This document shows, piece by piece, positions 52,624-62,686 of a stretch of DNA of 64,000 nucleotides. Position 1 is the first letter of the stretch. Every line of letters begins with the position of its first letter. The stretch lies in assembly GCA_964541605.1 (NCBI GenBank), contig CAZIQY010000004.1, forward strand, positions 1 to 64,000, written 5' to 3'. Made by a program: the position numbers and the translations under genes. Source of the stretch: CAZIQY01 sp964541605. Its GTDB lineage: Bacteria > Desulfobacterota > Syntrophia > Syntrophales > UBA2185. The notes under the pieces are model-generated. The model did not search any database. It was not told the origin of the DNA and was given only the letters and a program-made list of their open reading frames with translations.

Positions 52624-52784
52624 GAGCGATCAAAGAAAAAATGAAGTGCACTGGTTATTGGCTCCACCTACCTATACGTACTCTTTAATATCAGCACCGA
52701 TCAAGGATTACCATGTGAAAGGAATCAATAAGGCGGCAATGAGTTACGCCCATTATAAGATTAAGATATAATCATCATACCCGT

Positions 52785-54599
52785 TTATCCCTGTCCTTTT
52801 TGATCAAGTGCGCGCCTGATGGCTGCCGCAATCTTGTTTCTGATAAGTGGTTTCATGATAAAATCTTTTAAACCGATTGCCGTCGCCTTTTCCGGCGTGA
52901 TCTCTTCACTGAATCCCGTGCAGAGGATGACCGGTATGCCGGGCCGGATGCGCATGATTTCCTTGGCCAACTCGATACCTGTCATATTCGGCATGGTCAT
53001 GTCAGTGATCACAAGGTCAAATCGGTCTGGACCGGATTGGAAAAGTTTCCGGGCTTCCAGGCTGCTCGTCCTCTCGATAACCTCATACCCGAGACTGGTC
53101 AGCATATCCTTTCCGATTTGAACAAGCATCTCCTCATCATCCACAAAAAGGATGCGCTCTTTACCTCCAGTAATATCCGCAGCAGCCTTAACTTGCCGTT
53201 TCTCTCCCGCTTCCTTCAGGAGTGGAAGATAAATATGGAAAGCTGTCCCTTTCCCTACCTCGCTTTCTACGGTTATCGCACCATGGTAACTCTTGACAAT
53301 GCCATGCACCACGGAAAGCCCCATGCCGGTACCTTCCCCCGATCCCTTGGTGGTAAAAAAGGGATCAAATATCCGGTCCATGATCTCGGGGGCTATGCCG
53401 GCCCCCGTATCGCTGACCATCAGTTTAAGATACATGTCAGGGATCAGACCATGATAAATGATCAAAGAATCATGAGGCTTAATTTCCACAGGGACGAGGC
53501 TGACCTTCAACTCTCCTTTTGTTTCACGCATGGCATGCCCCGCGTTGGTACAGAGATTCATCAGTATTTGATGGAGTTGCGTGGGATCGGCAAGAACCGT
53601 GTCCGGTTCGGATTGAATGTCCTGACGTATTTTTATTGTCGTGGGCAGAGATGCACGGAGAAGTTTCATCACTTCCTTGACAATGGGGCTGACTCTTAAA
53701 GGCCGCGGTTTCTGATCGCTTTGGCGGCTGAACGCGAGGATCTGTTTCACAAGGTCTGTTGCTCGTTCTCCGGCTGTGTAAACCTGATTAAGATAGCGCC
53801 GCAGACGTTCGTCCACTTTGGGATCTGTAAGGGCTATTTCGGTGTAGCCCAGAATTGCGCCGAGGATATTGTTAAAATCGTGAGCGATCCCCCCGGCAAG
53901 CGTCCCGACGGCCTCCATCTTCTGGGCCTGGTTGAGTTTCTTCTCAATCTCTCTTAGTTCAGTGACGTCCTGCATGGAACCCACCACACCTGTAATACGA
54001 CCCTCCGAGTCCCGGTTGAAGGCGCTGTTCATATTGAAGATCCGTTCCTTTCCATCTTTGGTTAACATAACCCCGATGTAATTACTAACGGATTTCCCTT
54101 CATCCCGAATGCCCTTGAAAAGTTTTCTGTAGGCCTTCCTGTCTTCTTCCCTGGCAAAGTCATTGAAGTACCGTCCTACTAATTCTTCCGCGTCATGGCC
54201 CATGATTCGCTTCCAGGATGGATTCACGTAAGTGAAGGCCCCCAAAAGATTCAAGGTGTAGATAATGTCCGGAGCGTTCTCGCTCAAAGCACGAAAACGC
54301 TCCTCGCTCTCCCGCAGCGCCTCTTCTGTTCGCTTGCGCTCTGTGATGTCGCGTATTGATTCAATGGCGCCGACGATCGTGCCTCTTGAATCATGTAATA
54401 TGCTCGCTGTTCCAAACAAATACGCCTCTCTTCCCCTGAGTGCCGGGACATATGCCTCGCCGGCAATGACCGTATCCCCTCTCTCTGTACTGACATATTT
54501 TGCTTCAATGTCTTTCCGGGGTTTAAGGATAAGATCGATGAGAATGGGCCTTCTTTCTCCATAAAAGGGCAGGGCATATTCGTAATTTCCTTTGCCCAA
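52785..54599 (-). CDS. Hybrid histidine kinase, C-terminal part after a frameshift
   Basis: 604 residues: end of a PAS domain (GKGNYEYALPFYGERRP), another PAS/PAC unit, HisKA with the phosphorylated His in GGIAHDFNNILGAILGYTE, ATPase domain (NLCTNAGHAM, DTGAGI, GTGMGLSVVHGIV) and a receiver domain with Asp in DLVITDMTMPNMTG. The first codon used here is not a true start: the protein continues the frame at 54284-56800. Sequence TATAATATATTGGG near 54595-54610 holds the slip point. Together the two parts make one kinase of about 1,330 residues. Confidence 0.88.
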   Translation of the reverse strand: MGKGNYEYALPFYGERRPILIDLILKPRKDIEAKYVSTERGDTVIAGEAYVPALRGREAYLFGTASILHDSRGTIVGAIESIRDITERKRTEEALRESEERFRALSENAPDIIYTLNLLGAFTYVNPSWKRIMGHDAEELVGRYFNDFAREEDRKAYRKLFKGIRDEGKSVSNYIGVMLTKDGKERIFNMNSAFNRDSEGRITGVVGSMQDVTELREIEKKLNQAQKMEAVGTLAGGIAHDFNNILGAILGYTEIALTDPKVDERLRRYLNQVYTAGERATDLVKQILAFSRQSDQKPRPLRVSPIVKEVMKLLRASLPTTIKIRQDIQSEPDTVLADPTQLHQILMNLCTNAGHAMRETKGELKVSLVPVEIKPHDSLIIYHGLIPDMYLKLMVSDTGAGIAPEIMDRIFDPFFTTKGSGEGTGMGLSVVHGIVKSYHGAITVESEVGKGTAFHIYLPLLKEAGEKRQVKAAADITGGKERILFVDDEEMLVQIGKDMLTSLGYEVIERTSSLEARKLFQSGPDRFDLVITDMTMPNMTGIELAKEIMRIRPGIPVILCTGFSEEITPEKATAIGLKDFIMKPLIRNKIAAAIRRALDQKGQG

Positions 54600-56800
54600 T
54601 ATATTATATCTGCCTTGATTCCCGTCATCTCTTCTATAGCCCGATTCCAGGCAATAACCTTGCCCTCATTATCAATAACAAGAGTTGCATCGGGCAGGAA
54701 GTCAATGATGTCCTTCAAACGTTGTTTCGCTGAAATCAATTCCTCTTGAATCCGTTTTCGCCCGGTGATATCGCGGCCTCCTATAATGATACTTTTTACA
54801 GCTCCCTTCTCCGTAAACAAGACATTGCCGATAAGCTCCATCCAGATGTAATGCCCCTCGTTGTGGCGTAATCGTGCTTCCACCATGCCGTGTCCTGTTT
54901 TCATCGCCTCCCGGAACGCATTCATCGCACTATCGCGGTCATCCGGATAAACAAAATCGAAGGCGTATTTCCCCAGCACATCCTCGATGCGGTACCCTAA
55001 AAGACGTGTGACACTTGGCGTTACATATTGAAATACCGCCTGGGCATCCATTTGCAGCACCAGGTCCACCATGTTATCCGTGACCAGGCGGAGCTGCTCT
55101 TCGTTTTGCCTGAGTGCATCCTCTGCCCGCTTGCGGCCGGTGATCTCCACCAGCACGGCAATGTTGCCGACGATCCGATCATCAGGATCATGCAAGGGCG
55201 AGGCATAGATACTGTAATCGATAGGTGTACCGTCTTTCCTCTGTCGGCGTACTTCCACACCGTCCAGAGTCATGCCACGGCGTATCTTTTCTCGAAAGCT
55301 GCTGAATTCCTCTTGACTCTCCGTCTGCACGCTGGGAAGCCGGTGGCCCATGACCTCTTGGGCGCTCCAGCCGAGCATCTTCTCGGCCGCCCGATTCCAC
55401 ACCGTGTGTACAATCCCGTCCAGATCCAGGCCAATAATGGCCGTGGGCGCGGCCTCAATGACGGCCTGCAGCAACTCATTGGACCGCCGTAGTTCCCTCT
55501 CCGCCCACTTACGTTCAGTGATATCCCGGAATGTCCATATTCTCCCGTAATATTTTCCGTCTTTTCCTAATACGGGTGACGAGTACCGGTCCAGAACCAT
55601 TCCATCTTTAAACTCGATCTCATCCCTGCTGGTTTCATTCGGATGGTCATAGAGATACATAACTTTCTCGAGAAACTGTTCCGGGTGCTTGGTTATACTC
55701 GTTACATACTGAAGTAGTGGTGCATCATCCTTATCATCCCGGATGTGTTGAGGAACCTTCCAGATGTCGAGAAGATGTTGATTTGCCAGAATTTTTTGAC
55801 CTTTATCATCGACCACCAGGATTCCGTCAATGGTTGCTTCCACTTGAGCCTCGAGAAACGCCGTCTTCCAGACAAGTTCTCCTTCTAATAACTTGCGATT
55901 GGTAATATCTCGTATTGATTCAATAGCACCTATGCGGTTTCCAGTGTCATCGAAAAGCGGCGCTCCCGTTGCCCATAGATAAGCCCCTTTGCCTCCATAC
56001 AAGGCAGGTGTAAACGCCTCCGCGTAAAGAGTGTCCCCTTTTTTCTGAACATGCTCGTATTTGGATTCGAGTTCTTTATCGTCGGCATCGATAAGCTCTA
56101 AAAGATACGGCCGCCGCTCTCCATAAAAAGGAACCGAACCTATATAGTTTCCCTGTCCGATCATGTCCTCTTTCTTAACTCCAGTCATTTCTTCCATAGC
56201 CCGGTTCCAGGCGACAACTTTCTTATCTATGTCAATGACAAATGTCGCATCCGGTAAAAAATCGATGATGTTTGTTAATTTTTGCTCTGATTCTTTAAGT
56301 GCTTTTTCCGCCTGTTTACGTTCGGTGATGTCGATAAGGAACAATGTGAGTCCTATGACGTCACCACTTTCATCAATTATCGGGTTGTAGATGTCCTCAT
56401 AGTATCTGCGATCGAGCGCTGTGTCCCCATATGCTTCAACTAACGTGAAAGATTCACCCGACAGGGCACGATCAAAGTTGTTTTTTGCCTTCAGACAATC
56501 TTCAGGGTTCTTAATATATTCAAGCATGCTGTTCCCTACAGCGATATCCACCCCCCAGATTCGTTTCATAGTCTGATGGTGATTTTCGTTGAAAGCAATA
56601 TACCGGTACTGTCGGTCAAGAGCAAAAATTACAACCTCTTTGGGACTCTCAAACACGCTTTTCAGGAGGGCATATGATTTCTGCAGTGCCTCCTCGGACT
56701 GCTTGCACTCTGATTCAGATTGCTCCAGTTCCTGGATTCTCTGTTTCAAGACTGATATTTCTTCGATAAGTTCCGGTTTCATCCCGGATTGTTCCTTCAT
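54284..56800 (-). CDS. Hybrid histidine kinase, N-terminal multi-PAS part before a frameshift
   Basis: Starts with a coiled coil (ELIEEISVLKQRIQELEQSE) and carries at least five PAS domains in tandem, each with the ..GRKRAEE / ERKQAEK-type linker. No membrane helix is seen, so the sensor is cytoplasmic. Meaningful homology ends at EEMTGIKADII near 54600; the remaining about 100 residues are out of frame, whereas an internal sister PAS reads MTGVKKEDMIGQGNYIGSVP and shows what should follow. The break lies in an AT dinucleotide run, so a sequencing error or phase variation are both possible. Confidence 0.85.
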   Translation of the reverse strand: MKEQSGMKPELIEEISVLKQRIQELEQSESECKQSEEALQKSYALLKSVFESPKEVVIFALDRQYRYIAFNENHHQTMKRIWGVDIAVGNSMLEYIKNPEDCLKAKNNFDRALSGESFTLVEAYGDTALDRRYYEDIYNPIIDESGDVIGLTLFLIDITERKQAEKALKESEQKLTNIIDFLPDATFVIDIDKKVVAWNRAMEEMTGVKKEDMIGQGNYIGSVPFYGERRPYLLELIDADDKELESKYEHVQKKGDTLYAEAFTPALYGGKGAYLWATGAPLFDDTGNRIGAIESIRDITNRKLLEGELVWKTAFLEAQVEATIDGILVVDDKGQKILANQHLLDIWKVPQHIRDDKDDAPLLQYVTSITKHPEQFLEKVMYLYDHPNETSRDEIEFKDGMVLDRYSSPVLGKDGKYYGRIWTFRDITERKWAERELRRSNELLQAVIEAAPTAIIGLDLDGIVHTVWNRAAEKMLGWSAQEVMGHRLPSVQTESQEEFSSFREKIRRGMTLDGVEVRRQRKDGTPIDYSIYASPLHDPDDRIVGNIAVLVEITGRKRAEDALRQNEEQLRLVTDNMVDLVLQMDAQAVFQYVTPSVTRLLGYRIEDVLGKYAFDFVYPDDRDSAMNAFREAMKTGHGMVEARLRHNEGHYIWMELIGNVLFTEKGAVKSIIIGGRDITGRKRIQEELISAKQRLKDIIDFLPDATLVIDNEGKVIAWNRAIEEMTGIKADIIYWAKEITNMPCPFMEKEGPFSSILSLNPGKTLKQNMSVQREGIRSLPARHMSRHSGEERRICLEQRAYYMIQEARSSAPLNQYATSQSASEQKRRCGRARSVFVL

Positions 56801-57156
56801 TATGTTCCTCCACTTGGTTATCGGTGTCCTCTGTTGCGACTGGAAAGAAAAAAGAGGGGTATTTGTTTCGAGGATTATTTAAGGTTTCGCTATTTATCGG
56901 ATAACTGTTGAGATGTCAAATACAATATAACCCATCAGATGTTGTTTACAATCTCAATCATGTATGTTCCGGCATGGCAGGTGCGTGTGGACTTCAGGCA
57001 CGTTATACGGGAACAAAAAATAGGTTCTCAAGACTTTGCACCTTTCAATTTGTATGTGTGCCACGAAGCTGCCCCGAAAATCGAACCTAATTATTGATTA
57101 TTGGGCACTCATTAATAAAAGGCATAATAATCAGTGGTTGGCACTGATCAACTCCA
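56801..57156. other. Intergenic stretch without a recognisable feature
   Basis: About 350 bases upstream of the hybrid kinase. No coding or RNA feature is seen; it should contain the promoter of the kinase. It borders a pseudogene fragment on its right. Confidence 0.4.
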
Positions 57157-57249
57157 AGACTGAACGTCAACAACACCTCCAATGTGGTTAAACAGTACGT
57201 TAAGCCCGTTGACGTTCCCCTAAAAGTCCCCGAAGTGCTGAAAACCTGA
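57157..57249 (+). pseudogene. Remnant of a second aldolase gene, 3' end only
   Basis: Thirty codons plus TGA read RLNVNNTSNVVKQYVKPVDV and on to PEVLKT, closely following the end of the aldolase at 50744-52141 (RLNVNNTLDIVKKYVKPVNV). DNA identity is near 75-80 percent, so this is an old paralogue and not a recent copy. Nothing of the gene remains upstream. Confidence 0.8.
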
Positions 57250-57260
57250 AATCAAGAAGG

Positions 57261-58124
57261 TTAATGCCGGTCGACTTCTGCTGACAAACGACCAAACAAG
57301 TTCAGGGCGTTCTTTCCCAGAACGCTCTCCAGGCGCCTGTCGGGAATAATTCTTTTTACGAAATCAATGTATACATCCATGGGCGCGAGCGGCCAGTCGC
57401 TGCCGAAGAGGATCTTATCCCAGCATGCCGTGTACATCAGGGCATGGCGAAATTCATTTATCATGAGAGGCTCGCTGAGAGTTTCCTGGAAATTGCTTCG
57501 GCTTCCCACGACGAGTCCGGCGATGTCGGTCCAGACATTGGGGTTTTTGCGTACAATCTGAGCTGTATCTTTGATCCATGGGTCTCCCATGTGGGTAATC
57601 ACAAAGATGTTCTGTCGATGGTTTACGGCCAGTTCATCAACGGTCAGGGGATGGGCGTACTTTAGCAGCCCCCTGTCGGAAAAGGTGTCTCCGCTGTGTA
57701 TCACGACGGGAAGGCGATAAAGGGCAGCCATTTCATATACCGGTTCGTACACCGGATCACTCACAAAAAAAGGATAGTACCCGGCATAAAGCTTGATTCC
57801 GACCGTTTTCGGGAACTGAAGGGTCTTCTCAATGTTGTCCAGAGCGTCCTTTGAAAGCAGGTATGGATTGATGCCGGGACAGAAGTAAAGTTCCTCCAGC
57901 CATGAGTCGGAGAGATCCAGCCCCATGGGATTGGGGGCATTTGCATCGGGGAACGCATACGGGAGCGACTCCTGAAGTCCCATCCCGATGACGGCCGCAA
58001 CGTGGTTCTTCGTTATTTCTTCCCGCAGTCCGGCCGGCGAATAATCACATCCCGATCCGTGCGAGGCTGCATCCTGAAAACTCGCAATCCTGGAAAAATG
58101 AATGTGTGTATCGATAATGATCAT
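57261..58124 (-). CDS. Amidohydrolase (TIM-barrel metal hydrolase, PF04909-like)
   Basis: 287 residues. IIIDTHIHFSRI gives the N-terminal metal histidines, VVIHSGDTF and ITHMGDP are mid-barrel ligands, and ILFGSDWPLAP near residue 243 holds the catalytic aspartate. Members hydrolyse or decarboxylate varied small molecules; the substrate is unknown. The start overlaps the transporter stop (TAATG), so both are translated together, and the transporter may import or export its substrate. Confidence 0.87.
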   Translation of the reverse strand: MIIIDTHIHFSRIASFQDAASHGSGCDYSPAGLREEITKNHVAAVIGMGLQESLPYAFPDANAPNPMGLDLSDSWLEELYFCPGINPYLLSKDALDNIEKTLQFPKTVGIKLYAGYYPFFVSDPVYEPVYEMAALYRLPVVIHSGDTFSDRGLLKYAHPLTVDELAVNHRQNIFVITHMGDPWIKDTAQIVRKNPNVWTDIAGLVVGSRSNFQETLSEPLMINEFRHALMYTACWDKILFGSDWPLAPMDVYIDFVKRIIPDRRLESVLGKNALNLFGRLSAEVDRH

Positions 58125-58897
58125 TATTTTACGTGCCCCGATACCGGATTGTCGCAGGGAGGCAGCGGCGCTTTCAGGCTGCGGATCCCCGTCAAAATCA
58201 AAACGACGGTAAAAATAACCCTCAGAGTGGTCTCAGGCAGGAAGTGCGCGAATGAACCTCCCGCAAACGTCCCGACAATGATTCCCGGAATGAGACCCGG
58301 AAGGAGTCCTTTTTCAACATTGCCAAACTGCCAGTGAGTAAAAGCCCCCACAGTGCTTGCCAGTACCATCGCCAGAAGGGAGCTTCCCTGTGCTGTGTGC
58401 TGATCAAACCCCGCCAGAAGCACCATGCCGGCAATCATGACGGGACCTCCTCCCACGCCCATGAGCCCTGATAAGAAGCCTGTCGCCATGCCCGTCGCCA
58501 GAAAGATCAACGCTCTTGCCCAAAGCGTATCCGGATGGAAAAATGATGGAAGATAGGGTTTCAACAGAAAGAGAATGGAAATGAATACCAGAAAAATCCC
58601 GAATGCCTTCTGCAGCCTCGCTTCGGGAAGATCACAGCAATATTTTGCCCCCCATCTGGCTGGCAGTACCGCGGCAACGGCCAACAGGACGGCGGCCCAG
58701 ACGTCAACAGCATTGTAGATGGCATAGGTAAGAGCGCCGACGATTCCCGTAAATACCAGAGCGACCAGGCTTGTTCCATGAGCCTTGTGCTGCCCCAAAT
58801 TACTGAAGCTGACCATGAGTGGTATCATGACGACACCGCCACCGATTCCCACCAGGCCGCCAATAATACCGGCTGTCAATCCGATCAGGAAGCTCAT
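58124..58897 (-). CDS. TauE/SafE-family anion transporter
   Basis: 257 residues with about eight membrane helices in two similar halves; the half-repeat signature GLTAGIIGGLVGIGGGVVMIPLM at the N-terminus returns as GFLSGLMGVGGGPVMIAGM. The family moves sulphite, sulphoacetate and other organic anions. It lies 12 bases behind metG in the same direction. Confidence 0.92.
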   Translation of the reverse strand: MSFLIGLTAGIIGGLVGIGGGVVMIPLMVSFSNLGQHKAHGTSLVALVFTGIVGALTYAIYNAVDVWAAVLLAVAAVLPARWGAKYCCDLPEARLQKAFGIFLVFISILFLLKPYLPSFFHPDTLWARALIFLATGMATGFLSGLMGVGGGPVMIAGMVLLAGFDQHTAQGSSLLAMVLASTVGAFTHWQFGNVEKGLLPGLIPGIIVGTFAGGSFAHFLPETTLRVIFTVVLILTGIRSLKAPLPPCDNPVSGHVK

Positions 58898-58909
58898 GGA
58901 AATTCCGTT

Positions 58910-60814
58910 TCACCGGATCCCGGAGCCCGTTTTCGGCTCCCTGTCAAAGGAAAGCAGGGTCAGGCCGTCTTTTGCATCGGCGGCAAGAAGCATTCCGCGG
59001 GATTCAACACCCATGAGTTTCGCGGGTTTCAGGTTGGCGACAATCACGATTTTCTTTCCGACCAGATCCGCCGGTTTATAATCTTTCCCGATACCGGCGA
59101 CGATGGTTCTTCTTTCGCCGATATCGATCTTCAGTTTCAAAAGCTTGTCGGATTTGGGGACGGCCTCCGCTTCAAGCACCGTAGCAACCCGAAGATCGAC
59201 TTTCTCGAAATCTTCATAATTGATTTCCGGTTTTATCGGCTGAATCCCGTCCGATCCTGCCCCAGGCTGCACTTCTTCTTTTTGATATTTCACCCTCGGG
59301 AAGAGCGAATCGGCGCGATTTAACTGAATCCCGCTGGAAAGTCCTCCCCAGCGCCGGATACTGTCATAATCCTGCGTGGCGACATCCGCAATTCCGATCT
59401 GCACCATGATTTTCTCCGCAGATCCGGGCATGAAAGGAGAAATCAGAACGGCTGTTACCCGGAGAGACTCCAGAAGATTGTAGATAATCGTATCCAGCCT
59501 GATCTTGTTCGCCGGGTCTTTTGCCAGATTCCAGGGTTCACGCTCCACGATATACTTGTTGGCGATATTGATGAAATCCCAGATGGCAATGAGGGCCTTG
59601 TGAAGGGCAAGCTCCCGGAAGCAGGATTCAACTTCTGCCCTGACCCTGTCTGCCGTGTCCACCAGCAGTTGCCCGTCGTAATGAGGAGAATGGGCATCCG
59701 GCACCTTTCCGTCACAGTACTTCATGGCCATGGTGATGACACGACTCACCAGATTGCCCAGGTCATTGGCAAGATCGGAGTTTATTCTCTGAACAAAACC
59801 CTCCTCGCTGAAGTTTGAATCCAGCCCGAAAACCATTTCCCGCAAGAGAAAGTAACGGAAAGGATCCAGTCCGTATTTATCCTTCAGTTCCAGTGGTTTG
59901 ACCACATTGCCAAGGCTTTTGGACATCTTGCTTTGATTGACAACCCAGTAGCCGTGGATATTCAGATGTGAGTAAGGTTCGATACCGGCCGCCTTCAACA
60001 TGGTGGGCCAGTAGATGCCGTGGGGCTTGAGAATATCCTTTGCGATCAGGTGCTGCGCAACGGGCCAGTAGGTTCCGTAATTTTCGCCTGCCGGGTAACC
60101 CAGCGCCGTGATATAATTAATCAACGCATCAAACCAGACATAGGTCACATACTGATCATCGAAAGGAAGTGTAATACCCCATTCCAGCCTGCTTTTCGGT
60201 CTTGAAATACATAAGTCCTCGAGGGGTTCTCTCAGGAATGCCAGGACTTCATTTTTATAGCGTTCCGGTCTGATAAAATCAGGATGATCCTTGATATGCC
60301 CGATGAGCCAGTTCTGATACTTGCTCATCTTAAAGAAGTAGTTGCTTTCTTTCCGGTATTCAGGAGCCGTCTGATGATCGGGGCAGAGGCCGTTTGCCAG
60401 TTCTTTTTCCATGTAGAAACGTTCGCAGCCCACACAGTAAAAACCTTCATAATTTCCGAAGTAAATATCCCCGGAATCATAGACTTTCTGAAGAATCAGC
60501 CTGACCGTTTCGATGTGGTTTGCATCGGTTGTGCGGATGAAATAGTCATTCGTGATGGCAAGAGCCGGCCATAGATTTCTAAATTGGGCACTGATACGGT
60601 CGGCGTATTCCTTGGGGGTGGTATTGGCCTTTTGCGCCGCTTCGGCAATCTTGTCGCCATGTTCATCTGTTCCGGTTAGAAAGAATGTCCTGAAGCCGGC
60701 CAGACGGTGGTGCCTGGCAAGGACATCGGCAACAATGGTGGTATAGGCATGGCCGATGTGGGGCGATGCATTGACATAATAGATCGGCGTTGTGATGAAA
60801 AACGTTCTATCCAC
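58910..60814 (-). CDS. metG: Methionyl-tRNA synthetase
   Basis: 634 residues. Class I signature HIGH as PHIGHAYTT near the N-terminus, zinc knuckle CVGCERFYMEKELANGLCPDH, KMSKS as QSKMSKSLGN near residue 297, anticodon helices, and a C-terminal tRNA-binding (OB-fold) domain from about residue 525 (INYEDFEKVDLRVATVLEAEAVP). All catalytic parts are intact. Confidence 0.97.
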   Translation of the reverse strand: MDRTFFITTPIYYVNASPHIGHAYTTIVADVLARHHRLAGFRTFFLTGTDEHGDKIAEAAQKANTTPKEYADRISAQFRNLWPALAITNDYFIRTTDANHIETVRLILQKVYDSGDIYFGNYEGFYCVGCERFYMEKELANGLCPDHQTAPEYRKESNYFFKMSKYQNWLIGHIKDHPDFIRPERYKNEVLAFLREPLEDLCISRPKSRLEWGITLPFDDQYVTYVWFDALINYITALGYPAGENYGTYWPVAQHLIAKDILKPHGIYWPTMLKAAGIEPYSHLNIHGYWVVNQSKMSKSLGNVVKPLELKDKYGLDPFRYFLLREMVFGLDSNFSEEGFVQRINSDLANDLGNLVSRVITMAMKYCDGKVPDAHSPHYDGQLLVDTADRVRAEVESCFRELALHKALIAIWDFINIANKYIVEREPWNLAKDPANKIRLDTIIYNLLESLRVTAVLISPFMPGSAEKIMVQIGIADVATQDYDSIRRWGGLSSGIQLNRADSLFPRVKYQKEEVQPGAGSDGIQPIKPEINYEDFEKVDLRVATVLEAEAVPKSDKLLKLKIDIGERRTIVAGIGKDYKPADLVGKKIVIVANLKPAKLMGVESRGMLLAADAKDGLTLLSFDREPKTGSGIR

Positions 60815-60843
60815 AGAAAAATCCTTTCTCTTTACACAGACCG

Positions 60844-61632
60844 CTACAGGTCACTGACATTGACGGTGATCTCTCTGCCGTCTTCCAGCTCAACGGCAAT
60901 TTCTCCCTGGAGGATGTTCTGTCGGATGACCTTTCCCCGCCCCTCCGGGGTGAGAATCGTTTTCCCGCATTTGGGAACATCCCTCTTCATATCCTGATAG
61001 GCGTCAAATTCAAAGGCGAGGCAACACATGAGCCTCCCGCACAGCCCTGAAATCTTTTCCGGGTTCAGGGACACACTCTGCTCCTTGGCCATCTTCACCG
61101 ACACCCGGTCAAGATTATGAATCAGGCTGGCACAACAGACTTCTCTGCCACAGACCCCTATGCCTTTTACCATGCGGGCCTCTTGTCTCGCACCAATCTG
61201 CCTCAACTCAATTCTTGTCTTGAATCTCTGGACCAGATCTTTGACGAGTTCTCTGAAATCCACACGGTTTTCAGCAGTAAAATAAAAGACAATCTGGCTC
61301 TTGTCGAAAAGACACTCCACGTCAATCAACTTCATGAGGAGGCCTCTTTCTCTGATTCTGTCCATACAAAACCGGCTGGCTTCCAGTTCCAGCAGTTCAT
61401 TGTCTTTTTTAATCTTTAGATCTTCCTCGGTCACTTTACGGATGACACTCTTCAAGTTCATGGGCAGCTTGTAAAGGGGCGCCGCTTTGACATCCACCGC
61501 TACCGTGCCAATGGCCGTGCCATGCTCCGTTTTGACAATCACATGATCATCCTTTTTCAACGGGAGATCCGCAGCATCAAAACTGTATATTTTGTTATCT
61601 TTCCTGAACCTTATCCCGACAATATTTTTCAA
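60844..61632 (-). CDS. PSP1-domain protein (RicT/YaaT-like)
   Basis: 262 residues. DDHVIVKTEHGTAIGTV opens the PSP1 domain and VDFRELVKDLVQRFKTRIELRQIGARQEARMVKGIGVCGREVCC is its core; cysteines in CGREVCC and SGLCGRLMCCLAFE can hold an iron-sulphur cluster, as in the B. subtilis RicT complex. It is found next to holB and tmk in many bacteria, as here. Its role outside Firmicutes is not settled. Confidence 0.92.
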   Translation of the reverse strand: MKNIVGIRFRKDNKIYSFDAADLPLKKDDHVIVKTEHGTAIGTVAVDVKAAPLYKLPMNLKSVIRKVTEEDLKIKKDNELLELEASRFCMDRIRERGLLMKLIDVECLFDKSQIVFYFTAENRVDFRELVKDLVQRFKTRIELRQIGARQEARMVKGIGVCGREVCCASLIHNLDRVSVKMAKEQSVSLNPEKISGLCGRLMCCLAFEFDAYQDMKRDVPKCGKTILTPEGRGKVIRQNILQGEIAVELEDGREITVNVSDL

Positions 61633-61659
61633 AGAAACAGACTCCTTGCAGTATATCCA

Positions 61660-62679
61660 CTATCCGCGACAGCGTTTCAGTTTAAACAGCATCACTTCCA
61701 ATGTCAATTTTTTATTGGCATTCTGGTCAATCGCATGCATTGCCCAGTCCACGTTTCTGATATTTTGAAGAATTTCCCTTCCCGACAATCCACGGGCGAC
61801 AGATTTCACGACCTCGGTGCACTGCTGATTGATGAGTTGTTGATCATCCCCCATTTCCTTATATATCAGGGCATCCCTGTAGCCGGTCAGCAATATGTTG
61901 AGTCTGTCTGCAATATCCTCCCTTTCCTGTCCGAAACTGTTTACCATGGACGGGAACTTCAACGGATCTTTCGAATGGTCTGTCAGAATGATTTGAAGGA
62001 TTTCGTCTCTTCTGGTCATGTATGAATCATCATTCATTTCAAGAGCCTTTCCGATACTCCCTCCGGATGAAGACGCGATTGAGCGGGCCCGTTCGGCCTC
62101 CATCGATAATCGATCCTGTAAAAACGAAGCAACCGTATCCCTCTGCAAAGGATTAAAGCGGACAGGCTGACAGCGGGACAGGATCGTTAGAGGAAGCTGG
62201 TGAGGACTCGATGTAAGCAATATCAAGAGATTTGAGCGGGACGGTTCCTCAAGGGTTTTCAGAAGGGCATTCGCCGAAATGATGTTCATCCTGTCTGCAT
62301 CGGCCATGATGAAGATTCGCATTTTCCCTTCAAGAGGAGCGAATTTCATCTGCTCCTGTAGATCTCTGATCTCCTTGACCCTGATAAATTGTCCGTCGGC
62401 TTTGATGGCAACGATATCGGAATGATTTTTACGGTCTGCTTTAAAACAGGACGGGCAGTTGTCGCAGGAATCAAAATCGCCGTCCCTTACAACAATTCCT
62501 TTCCCGGAAGCTTCACGGGTTTCACAATTAAGGGCCTTTGCAAAGATTTCCGCTACAGTCCTCTTGCCGATCCCTTCCATGCCGTGAAAGAGGTAGGCAT
62601 GGGACAGCCGGTTCCTGAGGGCGGCATTCTGCAGGACAAGGATCTGCTTTTCATGACCGTAAATATCTTTAAAAGACAT
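61660..62679 (-). CDS. holB: DNA polymerase III delta-prime subunit
   Basis: 339-residue clamp-loader subunit. HAYLFHGMEGIGKRTVAEIFAKALNC has a degenerate Walker A, CDNCPSCFKADRKNHSDIVAI carries the zinc cysteines, and ANALLKTLEEPSRSNLLILLTSSPHQLPLTILSRCQ has the SRC motif. It starts 7 bases behind tmk. Confidence 0.94.
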   Translation of the reverse strand: MSFKDIYGHEKQILVLQNAALRNRLSHAYLFHGMEGIGKRTVAEIFAKALNCETREASGKGIVVRDGDFDSCDNCPSCFKADRKNHSDIVAIKADGQFIRVKEIRDLQEQMKFAPLEGKMRIFIMADADRMNIISANALLKTLEEPSRSNLLILLTSSPHQLPLTILSRCQPVRFNPLQRDTVASFLQDRLSMEAERARSIASSSGGSIGKALEMNDDSYMTRRDEILQIILTDHSKDPLKFPSMVNSFGQEREDIADRLNILLTGYRDALIYKEMGDDQQLINQQCTEVVKSVARGLSGREILQNIRNVDWAMHAIDQNANKKLTLEVMLFKLKRCRG

Positions 62680-62686
62680 CTGAATT

